Positions 33,958 to 45,700 of a DNA stretch of 64,000 nt are shown here, piece after piece (position 1 is the stretch's first letter; each line of letters begins with the position of its first letter). The notes beneath the pieces are model-generated. The model saw only the letters and a program-made list of their open reading frames with translations. It made no database searches and was not told the origin of the DNA. This DNA comes from Desulfatibacillum alkenivorans DSM 16219 (GTDB lineage Bacteria > Desulfobacterota > Desulfobacteria > Desulfobacterales > Desulfatibacillaceae), in contig NZ_FQZU01000001.1 in NCBI RefSeq assembly GCF_900142135.1, forward strand, positions 285,653 through 349,652. Direction: 5' to 3'. The translations under genes were made by a program, and so were the position numbers.

Positions 33958-35601
33958 ATGCGACAAACGGGCTTACACGCTTTCCGTTGCTTATCGTATT
34001 CTGTTTTTGTTGTTCTTGCACTGTCTTTTGCATTTGTCCAAACCTCCTATGCCCAGGAAAACCCCATGAGCCTGTATGTGGACGGGGTTGAAGCCTTTGA
34101 GGCGGGAGATTACGACCAGGCCCTGTCCTACTTGGATAAAGCCATTGCATTGGACCCTCAGAATACCGAATTTAAATACTACAAAGCCGTGGTTCTTTCC
34201 AAGGCCGGAGAATCCGGCCAGGCGTTGGCTATTTGGAATGCCTTGGTTAAACAATATCCAAAAGAATATCGCAAGGCGCTTTTTGATATTGCTGCAGTCT
34301 ATACCAAAAAACGTCAATACGAAAATTCGTTGCAGGTCCTGGAAAAAGCCATCCATCTGAAACCCAAGGGAGCGAGGGCCTACATGGAAGTGGCCGTGGT
34401 GCAAAGGGAGCTGGAGCAATACGATCTTGCTTTAAGCAACCTGCAAATGGCCAAATCCCTGAATCCCCAGTACGGCCCGGCCGTCGACCTGACCACCGCC
34501 GCCATTTATCTGGAGCGGGAGGAGTTTGACAAGGCCGAGAACTTGTTCAAGCAGGTGGCTGACCAGGATTCGGGCACGGATATCGGCGCCGCGGCCGTCA
34601 AATCCCTGGAAGCGGTGGAGCAAACCCGCCGGGCCCGCAAGCCCTGGTACGTAAACGGCCAGTTCACCTGGGGATACGACGACAATGTCACCCTCCGTCC
34701 CTTGGATTCCGAGCTGCTGCAATTTCCGTCGGACGAAGAAGACGCCTTTCAATCCCTGTATGCGGAAGCCGGATACCGGATTATCAATCGCCAGGATTGG
34801 CGCGCGGGGCTTAGCTTTGCTTTCAACCATCAGGGATATCAGGACCTCGCCGAAAACAACACCATGTCCTACAACCCCACGGCGTTTCTGGAATATTACA
34901 AAAGGAAGAAATACACCTTCCGCTTTTCCTATGACTATGCCTACTACTACGGGGGAGGCCAGGTCCGGGATTTGCAGGACGCGCAATGGTACCTGCTTTT
35001 CGACGCAGATGACGACAAGCTCCAAACCCACCGTCTCATGACCAACTTCACCCTGCTTGAGCCTTACGGCCTGTCCAGCGTGGTCAATTTCGCCTGGATG
35101 CAAAAGGATTACTGCGATTTCACGCCCGACGCGCACGTGTATCAGCCCGGAATCACCCAGAATTGGGCTTTGCCCAATATTCCCGTGGTCTTGAGGGTGG
35201 GGTATCAATTGTATTGGGAGGATTCGGAAAACGCCACCTATTCCTATTACAGCCACACCGGCCTGGGCGGTCTCTCCGCGATTTTGCCCTGGGACCTTAC
35301 GGCCGACCTTCAATATACGCAAGTCCGGACCCATTACGACGAAAGCCCCCAGCTGTTCGGATCGCAAGTGTTGTGGAAAGGGGACAGGGCCGACACTCTT
35401 CACGGATTCAGCGTCAACCTGACCAAAAAGATCAACGACATCTGGCGGATTCAGGCCAACTTCTATCATGGAGACAGCGACTCCAACATAGTCCGCAAGG
35501 ACCCCTGGTACATCAAGGGCGGCAAGCTGTACAACAAGTACTGGGATCCCTATGAGTTCAGAAAGAACATATTCAGCCTGTCCGTGGCTTGCAATTTTTA
35601 A
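33958..35601 (+). CDS. TPR domain plus outer-membrane beta-barrel protein
   Basis: This 547-residue protein has a Sec signal peptide (cleavage after about residue 31, SYAQ). Five or so TPR repeats follow (residues about 35-220; AFEAGDYDQALSYLDKAIAL, NSLQVLEKAIHLKP, ALSNLQMAKSLNP). Then comes a C-terminal barrel of alternating strands from WYVNGQFTWGYDDNVTL to the final Phe. The TPR-then-barrel order resembles surface-lipoprotein-assembly (Slam-like) and exopolysaccharide-export TPR porins. It is first in a plus-strand unit with the FecR protein and the giant protein, so it may help export or anchor one of them (inference). Confidence 0.82.
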   Translation: MRQTGLHAFRCLSYSVFVVLALSFAFVQTSYAQENPMSLYVDGVEAFEAGDYDQALSYLDKAIALDPQNTEFKYYKAVVLSKAGESGQALAIWNALVKQYPKEYRKALFDIAAVYTKKRQYENSLQVLEKAIHLKPKGARAYMEVAVVQRELEQYDLALSNLQMAKSLNPQYGPAVDLTTAAIYLEREEFDKAENLFKQVADQDSGTDIGAAAVKSLEAVEQTRRARKPWYVNGQFTWGYDDNVTLRPLDSELLQFPSDEEDAFQSLYAEAGYRIINRQDWRAGLSFAFNHQGYQDLAENNTMSYNPTAFLEYYKRKKYTFRFSYDYAYYYGGGQVRDLQDAQWYLLFDADDDKLQTHRLMTNFTLLEPYGLSSVVNFAWMQKDYCDFTPDAHVYQPGITQNWALPNIPVVLRVGYQLYWEDSENATYSYYSHTGLGGLSAILPWDLTADLQYTQVRTHYDESPQLFGSQVLWKGDRADTLHGFSVNLTKKINDIWRIQANFYHGDSDSNIVRKDPWYIKGGKLYNKYWDPYEFRKNIFSLSVACNF

Positions 35602-35689
35602 ATCACCGGGCCGCCGGCGCGATTGTGGGCGGACTTGAAGCATGGAATTCGGGAAATAAACCGAACTATTATACAGAGGACATTCGGCT

Positions 35690-36580
35690 ATGAGAATGGG
35701 AAGACTTTTTATCGTCATTTTGGTAATGTGCGGCCTTTTTATGGCCTTTGGCGCCGAGTTCGCCGGCGCTGCGGAAAAGCCCATAGGAAGGATTACTCAA
35801 CTCTCCGGAAAGGCCTTTGTGGACCACGAGGGCAGAAGCATCCCCGCCCGCATAGGACGCAGCCTTTACCAGAAAGACGTCATCCGTACGGAGGACAAGG
35901 CTTCTTTGCGCCTGACGCTTAACGACAACTCCATCGTGAGCGTGGACGAAAATTCCACCCTGGATTTGGCCGAATACGAGTTCGAGCCCGAGAAAAAAAC
36001 CCGCAAAGCCTTTTTTAACATGGTGCGGGGCAAGATCCGGGTTTTCGCCAACCGTTTGACCGGGTATCGGTCCAGAGACTTTAACGTCAAGACCCCCACG
36101 GCTATCTGCGGGGTGCGCGGCACCATTTTTATTGTGGAGGTGGTGAATAACCAGTTGACCATCGTCCAGTGCTACTCCGGCGCCGTGAGCGTGGCTGAGC
36201 TGCAAAATCCCGATCAGTACGTCACTCTTACCAATCAGATGAGGACGGACATTGTGGGCGGGTCTCTGCCCACCACGCCCATCGCCATGACCCAGGAGGA
36301 AATCGACGCCTTGCGGGATGCCGGCGTGGATATCATGGACAGCGGCGAGTACGGCGGCGAAGGCAACGGAACCGGCGAGGGCGACGGTTTGGAGGGCTCC
36401 ACAACCGCCGCCAGCACCACGGAGGCCACAACGACGTTAGGGTCGACCACGACGACGACATCCACGACGACGACCACAACAACCACGACGACAACGACGA
36501 CAACGACCACAACGACTTCAAACCCCACGTCCACAACCATATTGCAAAAGTTGCCTGGACCTCCGGGGCTGCCCGGTTAA
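35690..36580 (+). CDS. FecR-domain protein with poly-threonine tail
   Basis: This 296-residue protein has a signal peptide (about residues 1-28). A FecR domain spans about 55-150 (IGRSLYQKDVIRTEDKASL, then GVRGTIFIVEV), the kind found in periplasmic and surface beta-sandwich proteins. After a Gly/Glu/Asp-rich linker, residues about 237-283 are almost all Thr and Ser, encoded by a run of ACN codons (36398-36540). The protein ends PGPPGLPG. The Thr tract is a good candidate for O-glycosylation and for length variation by slippage. AGAGGA precedes ATG 35690 by 9 bases. Confidence 0.83.
   Translation: MRMGRLFIVILVMCGLFMAFGAEFAGAAEKPIGRITQLSGKAFVDHEGRSIPARIGRSLYQKDVIRTEDKASLRLTLNDNSIVSVDENSTLDLAEYEFEPEKKTRKAFFNMVRGKIRVFANRLTGYRSRDFNVKTPTAICGVRGTIFIVEVVNNQLTIVQCYSGAVSVAELQNPDQYVTLTNQMRTDIVGGSLPTTPIAMTQEEIDALRDAGVDIMDSGEYGGEGNGTGEGDGLEGSTTAASTTEATTTLGSTTTTTSTTTTTTTTTTTTTTTTTTSNPTSTTILQKLPGPPGLPG
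36413..36540 (+). repeat. ACN-codon microsatellite-like tract
   Basis: This low-complexity run of ACA/ACC/ACG/ACT codons encodes the poly-Thr part of the FecR protein. It is a coding repeat, not an array with spacers. Confidence 0.85.
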
Positions 36581-36658
36581 GTCGCCGCCCGCCCTGCGTT
36601 AAGGGCGCGCTAAGTGGCGCCGTAAGTTCAAATACATAGTAAATCACAGGCGCATACG

Positions 36659-36680
36659 GGGCCGGGAAGGATCCCGGCCC
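36659..36680 (+). terminator. Hairpin between FecR gene and giant gene
   Basis: GGGCCGGGA (36659-36667) and TCCCGGCCC (36672-36680) form a perfect 9-bp stem with a 4-base loop. Only weak T content follows. It may attenuate read-through into the giant gene. Confidence 0.45.
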
Positions 36681-36719
36681 TCATTGTTTGACCTGGGCTT
36701 TTTTCAAGGGGAAATGATT

Positions 36720-39700
36720 ATGAAGGCTATATCCTCCATCCTATCGGCGTTTTTGACTTTGGCCTGTGTCGCCATGCTGGCCCTGCCGGCAATGGCTACG
36801 ACAGTCGCCAGCGAAATCTACCCGGCGGCAGCCTACGACTCCAGGGCCGGGGTCAACCAGCACCTTTTGGTTTACCTGGTGGACGGCGAGGTTTCTTCGC
36901 CGTACACCCGCTCAGGCAGCCATATTGCGGGCCAATTTGTGGACTCCCTCTCTGGCGCCGCCATAGGAGACCCTTTCCCCATCACCGAAGCCTCAGCGGC
37001 ATTTGAGACCTTCCCTGACGGCGCCATGCCGGACGTCGCATTTGTGCAAACATTGACCGGCGGCGTCTACTGCGTCGTCTGGGCGGAAGACCTCCGCAAC
37101 ACGGATGCGCAAGTGTATGCGCAACTGGTGGACGCGGACACCGGGGCGCTTATCGGCTCCAACCGCATGGTGTCCTCTTCCGACAATTTGGAGACGAAAG
37201 TTTTTGCAGCCGTAGCCGCAAACAATCAGGGATCGGATGCATCCCGGTTCATGGTCGCGTGGTCCGAACTCAACCCCGTCTCCGGCGGGTACGACATCAC
37301 CGGCGCTCTGATGACGGCGGATGGGTCGGTTGACACCCCGGTCGCCGTGTCAGACGCCGCCGGCGACCAGTCTTGGCCTGATGTCGCTTATGACTCGATC
37401 AATGAACGCTACCTTGTCGTTTTTAAGAGCTACCAATCCTCCCGTTATCGCATTCACGGGCAATATATGGAGGACGGCGGCGGAAGCGCTCTGGCCCCCA
37501 TGGGAACTTCCACCTCCGCAAATTTCGCCATTTCCGATTCAACCGGAGATTGCGAAGCCCCTGCCGTCGCCTACGACGGCTACACCCAGAAGTTCGCCGT
37601 TGTTTGGGAGGACGCCAGAAATAATTCGGAAACCATGTATGACATATACGGGCAGGTGGTTGTTTCGACCACACGCCAGATGGCGAATGACTTGGCCATT
37701 TGCCAAAACCCCTACTGGCAGGATCTTCCGTCCTTGGATTCGGGAGATTTGGGCGGCGTGGGCATTGTGTGGCATGATTATCGGTTCAATCCCACTGGTG
37801 GTTCGAAAAACCCCACGGGATCGATTTTCGGCCGGGCGCTTTCTTTAGCCGACTATTCCCTGAGTCCTGAAAGGGAGGTGGCCATTGCGTTGCCGGAAGG
37901 CGATGCCGGCCATCCCGTTATCAGCAGCGCAGGGCTTGACGGCTCCCTGATTGCCTACCCGGCTGGCAGCTCCCCATCCAGCATCGAGTGGGTTAATATG
38001 GGGACGTCCCAACTCACTGAGACCCCGGACGACTTCCTGATCGCCCGCTGGGCCATGAATGAAGGCGCGGGGGCAACCGCGAATGATTCCACCCCCAACG
38101 GCTATGACGGAAATATCAACAAGGCCCAATGGGCCGTGGACAAAGACGGCGCCCAAGGCCGCGCCCTGTATTTTGACGGCGCCAGCTATGTCTCCGTTCC
38201 CAATTCCTCCAGCTTTAATAACGCCATAAGCTCCGCCGTCACCCTGGCAGGCTGGATTAAGCTGGATACGGACCAGAACAGCTATCAACCCATGATTGCC
38301 AAAACCGTATCCGGCAATCAGGCTTTTTGGCTGGGAACCTATTACGGAAGCCCCAAATTCAGGATTTCCACCGGCGGATCGACCTGGGACGGCGAGATTT
38401 ACGCCGACAGCATCTATCTGACTCCCCAAAAGTGGTATCACCTGGCCGGAACCTATGACGGCGAGACCATGAATTTGTACCTTAACGGATCCCTGGTAGG
38501 AAGCTACTCCCTTTCCGGGACTGTTTACGCAAGCTCCGCCTCCTTAACCCTTGGCGCGGCCGACGGAATGTTTCTTGAGGGCGCCCTGGACGACGTACGC
38601 GTTTATGGCAAGGCTCTTAATTATATCGATATCGCAGAGACCGCCGGCCTGGATGCCCTGATTCGCGGCTTCGTTTTTCAGAACAACCCGCAAACCCAGA
38701 GCGAAGATCCGCTGTCAGGCGTGGCCATTGAAGCGGTGAGCAACAAGGACGGCGCTTTCTACACCGCCGTTAGCGACGCCAACGGGTATTATAATCTGTT
38801 TGTACCGACCGGCTGCTACGAACTCACCATGAATCCTGTGGGCGCATCCCCGTACATTCCTTTCCAAGCCGCGGACTATGCCGAGCCCGCCGGCGCTCAT
38901 GAAGGCGGCAGCATTTACGATTATGACCTGACTCCCGGCGGCCCGGTCAACGGCGGCGTATTCACCATCACCGGCGGCATCCAGGATTATTATTCGAACC
39001 CGGCGGGCGGCGTTGTTTTTTACCGCAATGACGACCTGAACATTTATTATGAAGTGCAAACGCAGGACGGCGTTTACACCCTGACCAATCTGCCTGGCGG
39101 GGAAGGCGTTATTGGCGTCCGGCCCTGGGACGATGAATTAGGCGCACAAGCCATGACCGTGGATATTTCGGCGGACTCCGTAGTTACCTTTACGCTGACC
39201 GGCGGCGTCCCTGTGTTCGGCACGGTCTCGGACGAGGACGGATACCCCCTGGAAGGGGTGGCTGTCACCTATTATGCGCCCTATCAACCCTTAACGCTTA
39301 CCGAATACACCGATGAAAACGGCGAGTTCAACATTCTCGGCGCCCCGGATTCCGGGCCGGGATACGTTATCGCCAGCCCGGACCCGGATACGCGTTATTG
39401 CGGCTCCGGCAGACAATACGTGTCTTACGACAACCTGCACGGCGGCATGGCGGCGGGTTTGATTCGCTTGCAAAAGGGCGTGATGGTCAGCGGTAATGTA
39501 TATGACGCCGCAACCGGGGATTTGACCTCCGGCGTGAATGTGGAGGCAGGCGGCCTTTCCATGCATTCGCAAGGCCGTACATGCGGCGGCGCCTACTCCC
39601 TGGTCATTCCGGAAGGGACTCACGCCATATACAGCGGCGGATTTTTCTACGACAATGCGGAACTTGCTTGGTGGCCTTATACGGAGCATCCTGAAAGCCT

Positions 39701-42700
39701 GATAGCCGGCAACCCGGTCACCGTAACGGTTTCAGCAGCCGACGTCATGTCCCGCACCATGGTTGTCTCAGCGCCGGACATGTACGTGACGCTCATTGAC
39801 GATGGCGGAGCCCTTGAGGTGACCGTGGTGGACGAGAATTCCTCCTGGGCCGGCTCGGGCGGAGAATTTGTCTGTGCGGCTTACGTGCCGGGAACCCTGT
39901 CCGGAACCTTCGACCCCAATGTGACGGTGCAGAATCCCGTCTCCACCATGGTGTTGACCCCAACCATGGGCGCCCCCACGTATATGGCGCCTTTTCCCCT
40001 GGGACAGAGTTACGATTTGTACCTGGCCTGGGTCCAGAGCGACGGATACGGCGGGACAACCACCACCATCCTGGACAGGGCCTTTAACGTGCCCATCACA
40101 CCCACTTCGGCCATCACCTTCACCTTGCCCGCGGCGTGCAATAGCGTGGCTTACGGCGAAGTCACGGCGGGCTACACCACATACAGCGGCGCTTTGGTGT
40201 ACCTGACGGATGTGAACGGAGATATTGCGGGCTGGGGAACCAGCGGCATGTCCGGCTTCATGTTTTATAACGTCCCTGTGGGCGCGGATTACACGGTGAC
40301 CGCCTATGCACCGGAAGACGGCGCCACAGACTCGAATACGGGATACGAAGCCACCGAGGGCGGCGCCGATAATTTCGGCTACCTGGAACTCACGAAAACC
40401 GCCACTCCCGCTTTGGCGCTGATCGAAACCCATCGGGTCAACGCAGACGGGGACGTCTTCGACGGATCCCGCACCTCGGGCGGCGATTATCATTACCAGG
40501 TCAGAAACTCCGTCTGGTTCGAACCGCCGTACGGCGTTCTGCTGAATGTTGACGACATCAGCGCCTCCCTGGAGCCGGGAAGAAGCACGGAAAACGTCAT
40601 GGCTTCCGAAGATGTTATGAACGATGGAATGTGGGCAACCTACAACTACATCCCGGAAAACAACGATAACGTGTGCGGACCCCAATGCACGGAAATCTGC
40701 TCCAACCCTGTATATAATTGGGGCGGGGAGCATTCCTCCATCTATTTTAACAGCGACATGTCGGACGGCCTGGAATACTCCATGGTGGACAGCGCCCAAT
40801 CAACCTGGGCCGGCGGCATTGTGGTCACCAGGACTGCAGACGTGACTTCCGGCGCAGGCAATTTTGTGCAAGTAGTCACCGTTTCCGCCAAGGTCACGGA
40901 CGGAACGCCCGGGGACGTATACACCGGAACGCTGCAACTCAGGGTTTATAATACGGATCACATATTGGGAAATGCCGATGTGCGGGACTGGACGCCCGGC
41001 GTTGACGAAAACGGTTATGATGTGGACGACGGATTCAACAGCGCCTGGGGATTCGCCTATTACAACATTGAAAACCCCATCATAGGCCATGAGTACTCCT
41101 ACTCCAAATATGTGGACGTTTCGGTCAACGGGAACGTGGCCAACGACGTGTTTTACATGCCCAGAACCCGGGTGCGTTTGACCGAGTATCTGGGCGCGCC
41201 CAATTATTCCGTCGATCAGTACGGAATTTACCTGAGCGAGTCCGGGACGCTGGGAGACATGCATCTCATGTCTAACGCCACTCCCATGGAGTTTTTGCCC
41301 GGCTACCTCAGGAAACTCCACCGCCGGGAAGTGCAGCATGAGATGAAAATCGGCGAGATCGGCGCAACCAGGCCCGAGTTGACGGCCTCCTATCCCCAAA
41401 ACGGCGACATGGGCATTGCATCAACCGCGGTAATTTCCATGACCATAGACAAGCCCGGCATGTGGGGCGGGTACTTCCTGAACGTTGTGGACCAGTGGGG
41501 CAACCTCATTGCGGACACGGACCTGGGACCCTATCCTTATAATGTCAGTTTCGTGGACTCTGTCAGCCAAAACGACACCATGAATTTCGCACCGGACGGC
41601 GGCTTTGCTCCGGGAACGGCCTATGGCGTTACGGCGATGTTGCGGGACTCCACTTACTACCGCATGCCGACCATAACGGATAAGGACCTGATCAACTTCT
41701 GGTTCGCCACCGCACCCGAGCCTGGAGACGTCACTCCTCCGGAAGTGGTTTCCACCAGGCCGTATGACGGAGAAACCGGCGTGCCCACCATGATCACGGA
41801 CAAGATGGACTCGTACCAGATCGTGGTCAGCTTTTCTGAAGCGGTGAAGTACATGAGTACGGAACTGACCACCATGTACGTTTTGGACGGCCCTGGCGGA
41901 TCATCCCTGGGGACGATTCCCATCACCAGCAAGTGGATGGGGCATCGGTTCGCCATCTTCCCGAACGGCGAGCTGGCGGACAACACCTGGTATCGCATTG
42001 AACTCTTTAAAGGTAATGCAACAACTGGCATTCAGGATCTTTCATCCAACCTGATTGACGCCAATTACGTTTTTGAATTCTCCACAGGAGACTACGACGC
42101 CCAGGGCCCTGTCCTTAGCATGCCTCTGGACGGCGCCACGGACGTGGCGGTCAAGAATCCCTCCATTGTGCTGTACGCGGACAAGGAACTGGACCCGTCC
42201 ACTCTGATCCTGGGAACCACCCTGCACCTGTACGCCGGGGACGAAGACATTTCCTCCCTGTTTGAAGTGCAGTACTTAAAGGCCCGTCAGGGCGTGCAGT
42301 TTTTCCTGAACGCAGAAAACCAGTTCACGGTGCTCCCCAACGATACCGTGATCACTCTGATCGTGGATACGGAACTGCCCGACGCCGTCACCGACGCGGC
42401 GGGCAACGCACCCGTGGGAGGAACAGCTTCTCAGTCCTTCTCATTCAGGACCGTACCTACATTCGGCAATTCCATGCCGTCTTTCTACAATATATTAACG
42501 CGCGTTGGGCCGCAGTATCCCCAGGTGTATAACACCGTCAACGGCTACTACGTCAACGCATCCGCCAATATTGCGGACGACGGATACGACAACCTTACTT
42601 ACGGCGCTAACCGAAAGTTGGAGAGCTCCGTGGATCCCATGTACGGGCGGGTTATTACCATGACCATCGGCGATTTTTCCGCCGCCATGGAAGGCTACAC

Positions 42701-45700
42701 CGAATCATATTGGAATTATCAGACGTGGGCCTATGACATGCCTCCGGGCGCCAACCTGATTCCCGGCGATTACGACCTGGAAATCACGGCGTACGACACC
42801 GCATGCCATTCCGCGACGCTCACGCAGCCTGTCCGGGTTTATCAGTTCTTGCCCGGCCTGGAGAGCCCGGCGGACGGAAGCCTGGTTGTAGCCCCGGTGA
42901 CCGTGGAATGGTCTCCCATAAACGGCGAAGCCGCAGGCTACTACATCCAATTTTCCCATAACAGCTTTGCCTCGTGGTTCGCCAGCTACTTCATCCCGGA
43001 GGACGGCAGGACCGGGAACTACACGTTCACCATTCCTGAAGATGCGGATCTTGGCGGCGTGGGCGCAACCGTGCAATGGCGAGTGATCGCCGTCGCCAGT
43101 CTGGATCAGCCTTTCAGCCCATTGGGCGGCTCCATAGCGCCCATGCAGGAATTTACGCTCGGCGAGGATTCGGATCCCCCGTGGCTGTCTGATAGCTCGC
43201 CCTACGGCGGCGAAACCGGCGTGGAGCCCACGGCCGGCATCTATCTGACCATAATGGACGATGTTTCCGGCGTGGACGTAAGCACGCTCGACGTGCAGTT
43301 GAACAGCATTTCCTTAACGGGCTTGACTGTCGACGATTCCAATCCCAATGAGGTGTACGTTTCCTACACGCCCGAAACCCCCTGGTACGCCGAGGATTAC
43401 CATACGTTAAAGGTGTATTGTCAGGACTACCAGGGCCAGAACATTGATCCTTACCCGACGGTCATCACGTTTACGGTGCGGGCCAACCGGGGCGAGGCGG
43501 ACCCCATCATGGTGCCCACGGATTTCGCCACAGTGCAGGACGCTTTGGACTCGGCCACCTATGGAGACCATATCCTAGTTGAAAACGGCAGCTACAGTGA
43601 AAGCCTGTCTTTGACCGGCCGCCACACAGGCATAACCCTCACCGGTTCGGGCTACCAAAAAACCACCCTGCAGGGTCCGGGAACCGCGCCGGTCATCAAC
43701 GTGGAGAATTCCAGCGAGATCATCATCCGCGACATGACCATTACAAACGGCACTTACGGCATCAAGGTGAACAATGCCGATATTGTGGATATTATCAACT
43801 GCCGGATCGCTGGAAACACCACAGACGGCGTCAACATAACCGGCAGTTCCTATTATGACCTCACCAATAACCTGATTTACGGCAACTTGAACTGGGGCGT
43901 TTACCTGCACAGCACCGTCGGCATGAAAGCCGGCAGCCCCTTGGAAGCGGAGCTTCTGAACAACACCATCGCGGATAACTACCAGGGCGGAATTTACGCC
44001 TACAGCAGCAGCGTCTACGCTTATTACAACATTGTGGCCGATAATACCGGAAACGGCGTTTACGATGATGTGGCCGATTTCTATTGGGATTACAACCTGG
44101 TTTACGGCAACGGCGTAAACTACACGGACGTGACTCCCGGCGCCAACGACGTCAACGAAGATCCTTTGTTTGTGGATACCGGCAATCTTGCTGTTTTGGA
44201 TAATGATTACCATCTGCAGAATGGATCTCCAGCCATGGACATGATTCCCAACGCAGCTCCGGGGTCTGAGCCGCCGCCCGCGGCGCCGGGTGAAGACCTG
44301 GACGAAAACATCCGGCCTCAATTCAATCCGGGCGGGGATTACGACGCAGGCTGCTACGAGATGACCGATGATTCGGCTCCGTTCATCGAATGGGCGGTTC
44401 CCGGAAACGGGGATACGGGCGCCTCGCCCGCCGGCCCCTGGCATCTGGAATTGAAGGATTACGGCTCCGGCATTGATGAGACGACTTTGTACGTGGGAGT
44501 CAACTCGGGCTACCTGGTTGCAGACGTCGTCACCTCATCCACAGTGACCGGATCCTTGTTGGTTGACATCTATCCGCAGTCGTCTGCTGGGTTGGAAGAA
44601 TCCGTCTGCATTGACGTTACGGTTTCGGATAAGGCGGGCAACTCCATGAATCAGGCGTCCTATTGCTTCACCACCAGGGGCAACACGGGCCTGTACGTCA
44701 ATCCGGGAGACTCCATCAGCGAAATCCTGCAAACCGCGGTCAGCGGGGACGTGGTTTACGTCAATCCCGGCGAATACGTGGACAACCTCGTGGCGCCTTA
44801 CATTCAAAGCGGCGTCGTTCTGACCAGTACGGGCGGCCCGGAGGTGACGAAAATCACCAGCGCCTGGGCGCTCACCCAGGTGACGACTGGCGAGGGAACG
44901 ACTTTTGTGAATGCGCCGGTGGGACCGGTCGTGTCCATTGAGGATGTTGACTCGTTTACAATCAGCGGCTTCACCCTGGAGTCGGGATCGGACATTGTGC
45001 AGGTGCATTCCGATGCGGACAACGTTCTGATTTCCGGCAATGTCATTTCCGGCTGCGTCGGCCATGTGGGCGGCGGCGGGGCCATCATGTGGCTCTCCGG
45101 CAGCGGTATAGACCTGACCTCCGAAGGAAACTGCCGTATCGAGAATAACCTCATCATGCACAACGGCTGGGGGATCACTGTCGAGGATAACAACACGGAA
45201 AACCCGTATGATCCGGTTATTGTCAACAACACCGTGGTTTCCAACTCCGTCTCCGGCGTTTACGTGGTGGACGGCGCCCCCGATATTTTTTACAACATCA
45301 TTGCCTATAATAGAAATTACGGCCTTGAGGTGGATGACGGCGCGGTCAATGATTACAACTGCCTGTACTCCAACACGGCGGGCAACTCCATCGGAGTGAC
45401 CCTGGGCGCAAATACCATCCAGGACGATCCTCTGTTCATAGATCCTGCGCACAATGACTACCAGGTGGAGGGCTACTCGCCCTGCGTGGACGCCTTTGAT
45501 GAGTCCGAGGCCTCGGCCTCCCCCGAAGCGCCCAATGTGGACATCCTGGGCGTTTCCAGGCCTCAGGGACAGGGTTACGACCTTGGTTGCTACGAAAAAA
45601 CGGACGGCAACCCTCCGTACCTGTTGTGGGCGGTCCCGGACGACGGCGACATGGACGCCAATCCCTCCGGTCCATGGCGTTTTGAACTGGACGACAATGA

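Noticed and set aside
36413-36540. Repeated ACN tract as a CRISPR array
   Set aside because: There are no spacers and no repeat of 20-40 bases; it is a poly-Thr coding tract.
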